This document shows positions 8,175 to 16,326 of a stretch of DNA of 27,276 nucleotides, piece by piece. Source of the DNA: Chloroflexaceae bacterium UBA1466 (GTDB taxonomy: Bacteria; Chloroflexota; Chloroflexia; Chloroflexales; Chloroflexaceae); assembly GCA_002325605.1 (NCBI GenBank), contig DCSM01000168.1, forward strand, positions 620-27,895, read 5' to 3'. A program made the position numbers and the translations under genes. Position 1 is the stretch's first letter. Every line of letters begins with the position of its first letter. The notes under the pieces are model-generated. The model saw only the letters and a program-made list of their open reading frames with translations, was not told where the DNA came from and ran no database searches.

Positions 8175-9215
8175 ATGCGTTCAATCTATCAGCAACTGTT
8201 GAATCGTCGTCAGTTTTTGCAAGCAATGACTGTTTTTCTCTGTAGCTGTGCCACAAAACCTGTTTCTGGTGTAACGCCGACCCCTGAAATCGTGCATTTC
8301 AGTGGCGAAAAGGCAATGCAACACGCGGTAGAGCAGATGAAATATATTCCCCGTGATACGGGAACCGACGGCTGGCGCAAAACGGGGGATTACATTTTGG
8401 CACAATTCAAAGCGGCTGGCTGGCAAGCGGTGGAACAAACCTTTCCTTATCAGAATATTCAGTGTCGGAATCTGCTTGGCAAACGCGGTACGGGCCCAAT
8501 TTTGATCATTGGAGCGCATTACGATAGCCGAAAACGGGCTGATCAAGACCCTGACCCCTACAAACGCACTTTACCTGTCCCTGCGGCCAACGATGGCGCG
8601 AGCGGCATAGCGATTTTGTTAGAATTGGCCCGCGTTCTCAAGCCCGAAACGCTGAAGCGGACAATTTGGCTTGCAGCTTTCGACGCAGAAGATAATGGTG
8701 ATCTCGATGGTTGGGATTGGATTCAAGGCTCAACCTACATGGCCAACAATCTAACAGAGATGCCGCAGGGGATGATTTTGCTAGACATGATTGGCGATGC
8801 TGATCAGCAGCTTTATTATGAGCGCAATTCGCATACAGCAATGCTAGAAGGGCTTTGGAAAGTCGCTGCTGACTTAGGATATAAGTCATTTGTGCCTCAA
8901 TATCGCCATTCAATGATTGATGATCATATTCCATTTGCCCAAAAAGGCATTCCTGCGGTAGATATTATAGATTTTGATTATCCTGCTTGGCACACAACGA
9001 GTGATACAATTGATAAAATCAGTGTTGCCAGCCTGGAAGCGGTAGGGCGCACGCTAGAGGAGTGGCTAACGCGGAACGCGCCTGGGATGCCCGTGCCCCC
9101 AAAACAGCTTTATTTGCCCTTTTTGCCGCGACGGTTTGGCTGCCAACTGCGGGCGGCGGAAGGAAATATGGGAAAAATGCGCTCCAAAGGGTTTTACCCT
9201 TTGGAGCGCAGCTAA
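8175..9215 (+). CDS. Exported M28-family zinc peptidase / glutaminyl cyclotransferase-like
   Basis: This 346-residue protein has an N-terminal twin-arginine-like signal (NRRQFLQAM). A lipobox-like LCSC follows at about residues 22-25, so it is probably a Tat-exported lipoprotein acting outside the membrane. The M28 metal-binding residues are visible in order: GAHYDS (His), NDGASG (bridging Asp), DAEDNG (Glu), MIGD (Asp) and HTTSDT (His). The stretch around GWDWIQGSTYMA resembles the glutaminyl-peptide cyclotransferase branch of M28, so it may cyclise N-terminal glutamine rather than act as an aminopeptidase. The ATG at 8175 has AGAAAGG about 8 bases upstream. The last dozen codons are formed by a perfect hairpin (9178-9210), so the C-terminal tail is probably not part of the fold. 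Confidence 0.85.
   Translation: MRSIYQQLLNRRQFLQAMTVFLCSCATKPVSGVTPTPEIVHFSGEKAMQHAVEQMKYIPRDTGTDGWRKTGDYILAQFKAAGWQAVEQTFPYQNIQCRNLLGKRGTGPILIIGAHYDSRKRADQDPDPYKRTLPVPAANDGASGIAILLELARVLKPETLKRTIWLAAFDAEDNGDLDGWDWIQGSTYMANNLTEMPQGMILLDMIGDADQQLYYERNSHTAMLEGLWKVAADLGYKSFVPQYRHSMIDDHIPFAQKGIPAVDIIDFDYPAWHTTSDTIDKISVASLEAVGRTLEEWLTRNAPGMPVPPKQLYLPFLPRRFGCQLRAAEGNMGKMRSKGFYPLERS
9178..9210 (+). terminator. Perfect 14-bp hairpin at 3' end of M28 gene
   Basis: TGCGCTCCAAAGGG (9178-9191) and CCCTTTGGAGCGCA (9197-9210) are exact reverse complements around a 5-base loop TTTTA. The hairpin ends 2 bases before the TAA stop, so it is translated. There is no T-run downstream, so intrinsic termination is uncertain. 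It may stabilise the mRNA 3' end. Its right arm also supplies the -35 region of the next promoter. Confidence 0.6.
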
Positions 9216-9228
9216 CTCGTGTTATAAT
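9201..9228 (+). promoter_or_regulatory. Sigma-70-like promoter for the VWA/serine hydrolase operon
   Basis: A perfect -10 box TATAAT (9223-9228) has a half-matching -35 TTGGAG (9201-9206) at a 16-base spacing. It overlaps the stop codon and hairpin of the preceding gene. The coding start is 9302, giving a leader of about 65 bases. Confidence 0.55.
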
Positions 9229-9239
9229 AGCCCCATTCT

Positions 9240-9259
9240 AAGAAGCTTTTTGGCTTCTT
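9240..9259 (+). other. Leader hairpin upstream of the BatA-like gene
   Basis: AAGAAGC (9240-9246) pairs with GCTTCTT (9253-9259) around TTTTTG. It lies in the 5' leader. Its role is unknown; it may affect translation of the next gene, which lacks a clear Shine-Dalgarno site. Confidence 0.4.
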
Positions 9260-9301
9260 GGCTTAGGCAAAGCTTTTGAATAACCGAAATAGCTGTAACG
9301 C

Positions 9302-11179
9302 ATGACCTTTCTCTTTCCCTGGGGGCTGCTGGGCCTTCTAACCTTACCTCTCATTGTCTACCTTCACTTGCGGCGCGAAAAGCTGCGGCGAATAACTGTG
9401 CCTTCCCTTTTTCTGTGGCAATTGCTGCCCCAGATTCCCGAAGGCCAGCGCAAACAGTGGTTGCCTCTTACCTTTCTGCTCTTCTTACACCTTGGGGTAG
9501 CCACGCTGCTGGGGCTGGCTCTTAGTCAACCCCAATGGTTGGGCCAATTGCTAGGCCAAGAGCAGCACCTGGCGCTTATTATTGATACTTCGACCAGCAT
9601 GAAGGCCCAAGATGGAGACTCGACGCGGCTTGAGCAAGCCCGCAGGAAGGCCCAGGAACTGGCAAATGGGTTGGGGCCGCAAAGTACCTTTGCCCTTATC
9701 ACCGCTGGCCCCCAACCGCACCTCCTTACCAGTGGCAACGCCACGAATAGGGGGCAATTCTTTGGGGCCTTGGACAAGCTCCAGGCTGAAGGGATTGGAA
9801 CCGACATCGCAGGGGCCCTTACTTTAGCGCAAGTTGCGCTCCAAAGCTTCGCGCAAGGGAAGCAAATTGTTGTTCTCAGCGACCTTGACCAACCTTCTTC
9901 GCTCTTTCAATTGGTTAGGGCCGAAGATAAGGTTGAATGGCAACGGGTGGGAAACAAGCTTGAGAACCACGCGCTTGTGGCTTTTGCAGCGCAGCCCCGC
10001 AACCAAAAAAATCGGGCTGCGGGCTACACGGTCTATGCACGGGTGGTTAATTACAGTGATTCTTCCCTCAGTACGGGCTTGCGGCTTTATGCCGATGATA
10101 ACCTCCTTGATACCCAAATGGTCGACGTGCAACCTCAAGGGGAAACCGATTTTACCTGGACCTTGCCCTCTAATTTCACTTCGCTCCGCGCCGATTTGGG
10201 GCAGGAGGACGCGCTTCCCGCCGATAATCTGGCCTACTTGAGTCTTACGCCCTCGCGGCCCCTCAAAACGATCTTAGTTTCTGAAGCTTCAGAACCGCTG
10301 ATCAAACGGGCCCTGAATGCTATCCCTGACCTCAAATTGACGGTTGTCCAGCCTGCCGCCTACGATGCAAACCTACCTACCGATCTGACGATCTTTGATG
10401 GGCTGAATCAAGCCCCTGCCAAGTGGCCCGTTGGTGGCGTGTTAGTGCTGGCTCCGCCGCAAAGTATCTTCACTAGCACGACCCTTCTCTCCTGGACAAA
10501 TGTCATCTCTAGCGCAGGGAACCTCTTTGAAGGGTTGAATCTTGCCAGCTTTACCCCACAAGGTAAGGTTCTCCCGCGCATCTTACGCCGCAAACTTGGG
10601 CAAAGTGAGATCGCTCTTTGGGATTTTAATCTCACGCAAGGGAACCTAACAACTAAATTGGCCTTTCCCTTACTTGTGGCGCGAACGGTTCACGATCTTA
10701 CCCCTTCAAACCTTCCAAGTTCACTTTTGGCGGGTGAAGCTTTCACCTTTCGGCCTAGTCCCCACACTGAAAGCGTCCAAATTCTTTCCCCTTCTGCCCA
10801 AACCACTTCCCTTGCAACCGAGTCGGCCCAAGCCATCTGGACAAGTTTAGCCATTGAAGGTCTCCCAGAGCCAGGAATCTACACCTTGGCTGAAATGAAG
10901 GGCAAAGAGGTTCTTTTCCAAGGACAAATTGCGGTGAACGTCGGGGCCGCGCTTGAGTCTAATTTGCAGCCTCGCCCAATGGAAGTAGTCCTTAATCCGC
11001 CCCCAGCTAAAGGTAGCCCAACTGCTCAACTACCACCTGATGCAAGTTCTAACCCCTCGCTCCATGCCCAGCAACACCTTTGGCCCCTTTTAGCTTTTGC
11101 GGCGCTGGGGTTTTTGACCTTTGAGTGGGTTTACGTTGCGCTGGGGCAACGCAAGCGACCAAGCCAAGTTGAAAGCTAG
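9302..11179 (+). CDS. BatA-like membrane protein with VWA domain
   Basis: The protein has 625 residues. The N-terminus (FPWGLLGLLTLPLIVYLHL...) matches the BatA/aerotolerance N-terminal membrane region, with TM segments at about residues 4-22 and 53-76. A von Willebrand factor A domain follows, with MIDAS motif DTSTSM (residues 95-100), a Thr in GTDIAG and an Asp in LSDLDQ. A long extracellular or periplasmic-type region leads to a C-terminal TM segment (LWPLLAFAALGFLTFEWVY). Such proteins probably act as metal-dependent adhesion or assembly scaffolds at the membrane; a specific function is not established. It is the first gene of a likely operon with the next two. No MoxR ATPase or DUF58 gene, usual Bat partners, is visible here. 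Confidence 0.85.
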   Translation: MTFLFPWGLLGLLTLPLIVYLHLRREKLRRITVPSLFLWQLLPQIPEGQRKQWLPLTFLLFLHLGVATLLGLALSQPQWLGQLLGQEQHLALIIDTSTSMKAQDGDSTRLEQARRKAQELANGLGPQSTFALITAGPQPHLLTSGNATNRGQFFGALDKLQAEGIGTDIAGALTLAQVALQSFAQGKQIVVLSDLDQPSSLFQLVRAEDKVEWQRVGNKLENHALVAFAAQPRNQKNRAAGYTVYARVVNYSDSSLSTGLRLYADDNLLDTQMVDVQPQGETDFTWTLPSNFTSLRADLGQEDALPADNLAYLSLTPSRPLKTILVSEASEPLIKRALNAIPDLKLTVVQPAAYDANLPTDLTIFDGLNQAPAKWPVGGVLVLAPPQSIFTSTTLLSWTNVISSAGNLFEGLNLASFTPQGKVLPRILRRKLGQSEIALWDFNLTQGNLTTKLAFPLLVARTVHDLTPSNLPSSLLAGEAFTFRPSPHTESVQILSPSAQTTSLATESAQAIWTSLAIEGLPEPGIYTLAEMKGKEVLFQGQIAVNVGAALESNLQPRPMEVVLNPPPAKGSPTAQLPPDASSNPSLHAQQHLWPLLAFAALGFLTFEWVYVALGQRKRPSQVES

Positions 11180-11215
11180 CTTAGCTAAAATCTACTTCCT
11201 GAAAAAGAAAAGCCG

Positions 11216-13825
11216 ATGACCTTTCAATACCCTTATCTTCTAGCTTTGTTGAACCTTCTCCCTGCTTATGGGGCCCTTTGGCTTTGGCGAAAGATGCGGA
11301 TTTCGCCCCTTGCTTTAGGGCTAAGGCTTTTTACCCTCACCTTCTTGGTGCTTGCTTTAGCCAATCCAACCTTTGGCACTGAAGCTCCTTTAGCCCAACC
11401 TTTGATCATCTTAGTTGACCAATCTGAGAGCTTAACTGCTTCGGGCCAAGCAACCCTTAGAGCGCAAGCTGACCAGATTGTAACTACCTTAGCGGCAAGT
11501 AATCGCACGCAACCCATTAAAGTTTTATGGTTTGGGGCTGAAGCTGTGGCTCCGCAAACTGGATCATTGGATTCCTCAGCTACTAACTTAGCCGCAGCTT
11601 TGCATACGGCCCAACATCTGCTGCCGACGGGGGGCCGGGTTCTGCTCCTTTCAGATGGTTTACAAACGGCGGGCGATGCGTTACTGGCGGCCCAACAAGT
11701 GGCTGCTTCTGGCCTGACCGTAGATGTTCAGCCTTTTTCCTCCGTTCAAACTACAGAGGTTAGGATTTCTGGTTTGGAAGTTCCTCTCACTTTGCATGTT
11801 GGGGAAGAGTATACCATTCAGATAAATGTTGAAGCAAGTGGCCCTTTTCCTGCCGAAGCTCCTGCGACCTTGCGACTCTGGGAGCAACCTTCTGCTTTGA
11901 CAACTGCGGAAAAACTTTTGGCTGAAGAAGAAGTCAAGCTCAAGCCTGGAAATAATCGCTTTAGTTTTCCTCACCGTGCTGAAGCTACGGGGGTAACACG
12001 CCTCCGTGCTGAAATCAAGGCTGACCCAGATACCTTCCCCCGCAATAATCGGGCCGCCGCAACCGTGTTGGTCGGGCCAACCCCAAATCTCCTTCTTGTA
12101 GAGGGCAGAGAGGGAAATGGCAAACTGTTGCAAGAAGCTTTGCAAAAAGAAGGCATTAACGGGACCATCATCACCCCCGAAGCTCTCCCTTCACGGCTTT
12201 CTGACCTCCGTCGTTACGAAGGGATGGTTTTAATTGACGTTCCCGCTCGCAGCTTCTCCCTTGACCAAATGACTAGCATCCAGGAATTTGTCCGCAGTGA
12301 AGGTCGTGGCTTAGTGGTCACGGGGGGGATCAATTCCTTTGGTTTAGGGATGTACAAAAATACACCGTTAGAGCAGGTTTTACCTGTCAAAATGGATGCT
12401 CCTTCGCGGGGAAAACGGCCTGCTATAGCCCTTTTGCTCCTGATGGATCGCTCTGCAAGTATGACCTTAGCGATTGGGGTTTCCAAACTCGATATGGCGA
12501 AGGAAGCAGCGATCCTTTCTACTGAAGCTTTGCGCCGCGAAGACCGGATCGGGGTTTTGGCCTTTGATACCAAACAGGAATGGATTGTAAACTTCCAGAA
12601 CGTTGGGCAAGGAGCCGCGCTCAAGCAGGTTCAAGATTCGATTGCAATCCTTACGCCTGGCGGCGGGACAGACATCTATGGAGCTTTGAATGTTGGCCTT
12701 GCCCAACTTGTCAATCAGAAAGTAACGGTACGCCATGCCGTATTGCTTACTGATGGGCGTTCCTTCACCAATGATCAAGATGCTTATCAGCGCCTGATTG
12801 AAGCAGCCAGGGCCCAAAAAATCACCCTTTCAACCATTGCGATTGGGCAAGATTCGGATACCGAACTCTTAGACAAGCTGGCTAAATGGGGCAATGGGCG
12901 TTATTACTTCACCAGTAAGCCAGAGGATATTCCAAAACTAACCTTGCAAGAAAGTGAGATCGCACGGGCTGATCCAAGTGTTGAAACTACGTTCCAGGCT
13001 GATTTAGCGTTACCGCATCCCCTTCTCCGGGATTTTGCTCCCGCCAAACTTCCGCAAGTGGAAGGTTACGTGGCCACGACCTTGAAGGAGGGAGCCGATC
13101 TGGTCCTCCGTTCACCTGAAAAAGACCCCGTCTTGGCAACTTGGCAATATGGCTTAGGGCGAGCGGTAGCTTGGACTCCTTCCCTCACTGAACCGTGGGC
13201 CAAGAGGTGGCCGTTGTGGGAAGATTATGGGCGCTTTTGGGCCCAAGTTGTACGCTATACTTTACCTGAGCCAGATAGTGGCCCCTTGCAAGTTCAATTT
13301 CGCCCCCAGCCTGGCGGCGTGAAGCTAATTGCTGAAGCTACTCAACCCGGTGGTCAACCTTTAGATTTGGCCGATGCTCAAGCGCGAGTTACGCTCCCTG
13401 ATAGCAAGCAATATGATACAAGTTTGTGGCAAATTGCGCCTGGGCGCTATGCTCAAGACCTTTTACTTCCAAATGAGGGAGCTTATACCTTCTTAGTAGC
13501 TTTAGAACGCAAAGGGCAATTGCAACGCACTGAAGTAGGCTACGTCAAAGCGGTTCCCGCCGAATACACGCCCCCATCAAACCTCCCCAAAGGCAGGGAT
13601 CTGTTGCAACAGATAGCTTCTTTGACAGGAGGAAAGGTCTTGGGGGCCGAGGAAATACCTCCTTTGGCTACCCCAACCCGTGAGCAAACACCTTCTACCA
13701 CTTGGCCGTTAGCCCTTTGGTTCCTTTTAGTGGCCCTTCTTTGCTGGGTTTTAGAGATTGCTGAACGCCGCACAGGTTTTAGCTCCCGTTTTTGGCAGAA
13801 AGAAACTGATGATTCCCGCACTTGA
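11216..13825 (+). CDS. Large membrane protein with two VWA domains and a GATase-like domain
   Basis: The protein has 869 residues. Two N-terminal TM segments (about 5-24 and 32-52) precede a first VWA-like domain whose MIDAS is DQSESL (68-73). A glutamine-amidotransferase-like domain follows at about 285-395 (GLVVTGGINSFGLG). A second VWA domain has an intact MIDAS DRSASM (about 410-415), then GGGTDIYG and LLTDGRS. The C-terminus carries a TM helix (WPLALWFLLVALLCWVLEIA). The layout (TMs, VWA, GATase-like, VWA, TM) is that of large BatA-related proteins often annotated as VWA/glutamine amidotransferase. It lies 36 bases after the previous VWA gene and overlaps the next by 17 bases, so the three are probably co-expressed. 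The function is presumably cell-envelope related. Confidence 0.85.
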   Translation: MTFQYPYLLALLNLLPAYGALWLWRKMRISPLALGLRLFTLTFLVLALANPTFGTEAPLAQPLIILVDQSESLTASGQATLRAQADQIVTTLAASNRTQPIKVLWFGAEAVAPQTGSLDSSATNLAAALHTAQHLLPTGGRVLLLSDGLQTAGDALLAAQQVAASGLTVDVQPFSSVQTTEVRISGLEVPLTLHVGEEYTIQINVEASGPFPAEAPATLRLWEQPSALTTAEKLLAEEEVKLKPGNNRFSFPHRAEATGVTRLRAEIKADPDTFPRNNRAAATVLVGPTPNLLLVEGREGNGKLLQEALQKEGINGTIITPEALPSRLSDLRRYEGMVLIDVPARSFSLDQMTSIQEFVRSEGRGLVVTGGINSFGLGMYKNTPLEQVLPVKMDAPSRGKRPAIALLLLMDRSASMTLAIGVSKLDMAKEAAILSTEALRREDRIGVLAFDTKQEWIVNFQNVGQGAALKQVQDSIAILTPGGGTDIYGALNVGLAQLVNQKVTVRHAVLLTDGRSFTNDQDAYQRLIEAARAQKITLSTIAIGQDSDTELLDKLAKWGNGRYYFTSKPEDIPKLTLQESEIARADPSVETTFQADLALPHPLLRDFAPAKLPQVEGYVATTLKEGADLVLRSPEKDPVLATWQYGLGRAVAWTPSLTEPWAKRWPLWEDYGRFWAQVVRYTLPEPDSGPLQVQFRPQPGGVKLIAEATQPGGQPLDLADAQARVTLPDSKQYDTSLWQIAPGRYAQDLLLPNEGAYTFLVALERKGQLQRTEVGYVKAVPAEYTPPSNLPKGRDLLQQIASLTGGKVLGAEEIPPLATPTREQTPSTTWPLALWFLLVALLCWVLEIAERRTGFSSRFWQKETDDSRT

Positions 13826-14870
13826 TCTTCTCTTCCAAGAAGCAATTGCCCAACGTATTTTGCCTGGAGCCGTGGTTTTAGTTGCCCAGGATGGCAAAAT
13901 TCAACACTTTGCGGCCTACGGAAGTACGATGTATACTGACCTTGGTTCACAACCCGTGACCCTTGAGACGATCTACGATCTTGCTTCGCTCACTAAAATT
14001 TTCACGGCCACTGCTGCTTTGCGCCTCTTTGACGCAAAATTACTTACCCTAGATGCTCCCGTCGCCTCTTACTTGGCAAACTTTCAAGCTTCTTCGCTTA
14101 CGGTCCGCCAGCTTCTGACCCATACTTCTGGCTTGAAGGTTCGTCTTTCGACCTTATGCCAGCAGAGCGCGGCGGAGATTAAGGCCACGGTCTGGGCCGC
14201 AAAAGCACCTCCCGATGCGGGTGAATCCGTAGAGTATAGTAATTGCAATAGCTTGCTGCTTGGGGAAATCGTGGCCGCAATAATGCAACAACCTTTAGAC
14301 CGGGCGCTCAAAGAACTGGTTTGCCAACCGCTCCAGTTGCAACAGACCTTCTTCTGTCCGCCAGAAGCTTTATGGTCTTCCATTGCGCCCACCGAATGGG
14401 ATCACACTTGGCGGGAAAGGTTGGTTCAAGGGACGGTGCATGATGAAAGTACGCATGCTTTAGGTGGAGTAGCTGGCCACGCGGGGTTATTTAGCGTGGC
14501 TCCCGATCTTTGGTCCTTTGGGCAGCTGTGGCTTGACGGGGGCTATGCCACCGCCCAAAAGGTAAGCTTGCTCCACGAGGAAACGGTAGCCCTTGCCACC
14601 CAGAACCAAACCGCTCACCTACCACGGGGCGCTACTTCCCCCCACTGTGGGTTGGGCTGGATGCTGGAGCATCCTGCTGCGATGCAAGGTTTACCTTCAA
14701 CTACTTATGGGCATACGGGTTTCACGGGGCCTGTGGTGGCGCTTCTGCCCCCCTTGCGGCTGCTGGTGGTTATTTTGAGCAACCGTACCTATCCTTTGCG
14801 TACTATTCCCCCTAAGCATCATACCCTTACGGCTAAAGTCATTAGAACAGCAATTCAAGAGCTAATGTAG
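13809..14870 (+). CDS. Class C beta-lactamase-like serine hydrolase
   Basis: This 353-residue protein belongs to the beta-lactamase (PF00144)/penicillin-binding-protein-like family. The catalytic motifs are S60-L-T-K63 (SxxK), Y143-S-N145 (YxN) and H302-T-G304 replacing KTG, as is usual in the esterase/peptidase members. No signal peptide is visible, so it is probably cytoplasmic, unless the membrane proteins encoded upstream recruit it. The ATG at 13809 is preferred over a TTG at 13758 because the protein then begins directly at the family's N-terminal helix (PALDLLFQEAI). The gene overlaps the preceding VWA gene by 17 bases, indicating translational coupling. The substrate (peptidoglycan peptide, ester or D-amino peptide) cannot be told from sequence. 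Confidence 0.85.
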   Translation: MIPALDLLFQEAIAQRILPGAVVLVAQDGKIQHFAAYGSTMYTDLGSQPVTLETIYDLASLTKIFTATAALRLFDAKLLTLDAPVASYLANFQASSLTVRQLLTHTSGLKVRLSTLCQQSAAEIKATVWAAKAPPDAGESVEYSNCNSLLLGEIVAAIMQQPLDRALKELVCQPLQLQQTFFCPPEALWSSIAPTEWDHTWRERLVQGTVHDESTHALGGVAGHAGLFSVAPDLWSFGQLWLDGGYATAQKVSLLHEETVALATQNQTAHLPRGATSPHCGLGWMLEHPAAMQGLPSTTYGHTGFTGPVVALLPPLRLLVVILSNRTYPLRTIPPKHHTLTAKVIRTAIQELM

Positions 14871-14963
14871 CTAAACCTACCTGTTGCATTGTAGCAATAA
14901 ATTAGGGTTACTCTTACGTTTATAGCGTACCACAAACGACTTGTAAAATCTATGACCTAATCT

Positions 14964-15767
14964 ATGCGAATGCAACGGGCAGAATTTAGTAGGTATATTG
15001 TGAAAAAACGTAAGATGAGTGATTTGGCGTTCGGGGTTGGAGTCTCCCTCTTTGTTTTGTTTACTGGCACAATGGTTGGCAAGGCCCTTCGTCTACTGAA
15101 TTTTAGTGAAGCTATCGGGGGCATTAGCTTTTTTGGCTTCATTCTCTTTGTTGTCTGGACGTTTGAACAGCAAGTTCAACAGCCTAAACTTGCTAAATTC
15201 GTTGCGAGCTTGCGGGCCCTCTGGTTATTGGGCTATGCTAATCATCAAGCTGAATTGCAGAAAATCTTAGAAAAACTAGAAAAGCTCAATACAGCACCAA
15301 AACATGATTGGCTTTATACTTCGCAGGAGCTAGAAACCATTGAAACGACGATGCAGTGTCGCAGTATTTGGGTCTTCGCCCCCGATCTGGTGAGTGAAGT
15401 TCGCAGCCTAGCTTTAAGAAAGAATATCCAAAGGGGCATTCGCTATACCTACATCATTCCCGAAGCCGAAGATGTAGAACCCCTTTTGCCGCGCCTCTAT
15501 CGGTTTTTTGAAGCCTCCCCGCAACAACTGCGGGTGGTCCGGTTGCCCCAAAATATGTTTCGCATTATCACGACCACCCACCTTTTGATCTATAATCCCA
15601 ACATGGAACGAGGGGAAGCCGCGCAAGTTTTTTGGGAATTGCCCACCAGTAGCCGCAGATACGGCCAAAGTCATTGGATCAAGGTTGCGGATGAGGTTGC
15701 CCAAGAATTGGTCGAACGCTTCCGCCGCATTATTGATTTGCGGCACAGGAAACATTTGATAAAATGA
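14964..15767 (+). CDS. Unknown two-TM protein with a cytoplasmic C-terminal domain
   Basis: I do not recognise a named family. Up to 267 residues are encoded. There are two hydrophobic segments (about 20-40 and 49-66), a short helical linker rich in Leu/Glu/Lys (LQKILEKLEKLN), then a soluble alpha/beta domain. In that domain the pattern IWVFAPDL...NIQRGIRYTYIIP followed by THLLIYNPN resembles the non-catalytic part of phospholipase-D-like folds, but HxKxxxxD is degenerate (H-x-L-x4-N), so catalysis is unlikely. Three starts are possible: ATG 14964, ATG 14970, or GTG 15000. The GTG has AGTAGG at a 6-base spacing and may be the true one. The gene stands alone between the serine hydrolase and the RraA-like gene. 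Confidence 0.7.
   Translation: MRMQRAEFSRYIVKKRKMSDLAFGVGVSLFVLFTGTMVGKALRLLNFSEAIGGISFFGFILFVVWTFEQQVQQPKLAKFVASLRALWLLGYANHQAELQKILEKLEKLNTAPKHDWLYTSQELETIETTMQCRSIWVFAPDLVSEVRSLALRKNIQRGIRYTYIIPEAEDVEPLLPRLYRFFEASPQQLRVVRLPQNMFRIITTTHLLIYNPNMERGEAAQVFWELPTSSRRYGQSHWIKVADEVAQELVERFRRIIDLRHRKHLIK
15738..15765 (+). promoter_or_regulatory. Weak promoter candidate for the RraA-like gene
   Basis: TTGCGG (15738-15743) and TAAAAT (15760-15765) are spaced by 16 bases, at the end of the preceding gene and about 60 bases before the ATG at 15828. The -35 match is only partial. Confidence 0.25.
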
Positions 15768-15782
15768 AGGGCCGTGAAGGGT

Positions 15783-15803
15783 AAGGAGAGAAGTTGTCTC
15801 CTT
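15783..15803 (+). other. Short hairpin in the leader of the RraA-like gene
   Basis: AAGGAGA (15783-15789) is the exact reverse complement of TCTCCTT (15797-15803), with a 7-base loop. It sits between the unknown membrane protein gene and the RraA-like gene. No T-run follows, so it is unlikely to be an efficient terminator. It contains a sequestered AGGAG but lies too far from the ATG to be its ribosome-binding site. Confidence 0.35.
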
Positions 15804-15827
15804 CATTGAAAGTAGAAAGAACTTCTC

Positions 15828-16310
15828 ATGAACACCGCAGATATTTGCGATAAGTATGCGAATGAAGTCAGGATTGTGGAATCCATCTTTATCAACTATG
15901 GCGGCAAAGGGGCTTTTTGGGGGCAGATCACGACGCTCAAGGTTTTTGAAGATAATACCTTAGTCCGCCAGATCCTGGAGGAGCCAGGCACAGGACGGGT
16001 CTTGGTGATTGATGGGGGAGGGTCGTTACGGTGTGCTTTGGTGGGGGATCGCCTCGCTGCTTTAGCACAGCAGAATGGCTGGAGGGGGATTGTGGTTTAC
16101 GGGTGCATCCGCGATGCGTGGGAGATTGCCAAAATTTCCATTGGGGTAAAAGCTTTGAATACCCATCCCCTCAAAAGTGAGAAGGGGGGAGCGGGCCGAC
16201 GGGATATCCCTGTGAGGTTTGCGAGCGCGACCTTTACGCCAGGAGCCTTTCTCTATGCTGATGCTGATGGTATCGTTTTAGCCAAACGTGATTTATCCCT
16301 TGAATCTTAG
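15828..16310 (+). CDS. RraA-like protein (RNase E regulator / HMG aldolase family)
   Basis: This 160-residue protein is of typical family length. The hallmarks are a Gly-rich loop D62-G-G-G-S-L-R-C-A-L-V-G-D74, then GCIRD (R95, D96), then the C-terminal DADGIVLAKRD. The family includes the E. coli RNase E inhibitor RraA and metal-dependent 4-hydroxy-4-methyl-2-oxoglutarate/oxaloacetate aldolases. The Arg and Asp used by the aldolases (GxRD) are present, so enzymatic activity is possible. No RNase E is visible here and the cellular role cannot be decided. A weak AGAAAG lies about 9 bases before the ATG. The next gene starts 16 bases downstream. Confidence 0.85.
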   Translation: MNTADICDKYANEVRIVESIFINYGGKGAFWGQITTLKVFEDNTLVRQILEEPGTGRVLVIDGGGSLRCALVGDRLAALAQQNGWRGIVVYGCIRDAWEIAKISIGVKALNTHPLKSEKGGAGRRDIPVRFASATFTPGAFLYADADGIVLAKRDLSLES

Positions 16311-16326
16311 CGAAGTTTGAAGCACT

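Noticed and set aside
12467..12817. Long minus-strand ORFs inside the VWA and other large genes
   Set aside because: They are antisense shadows of genes with clear domains; no ribosome-binding sites or family motifs.
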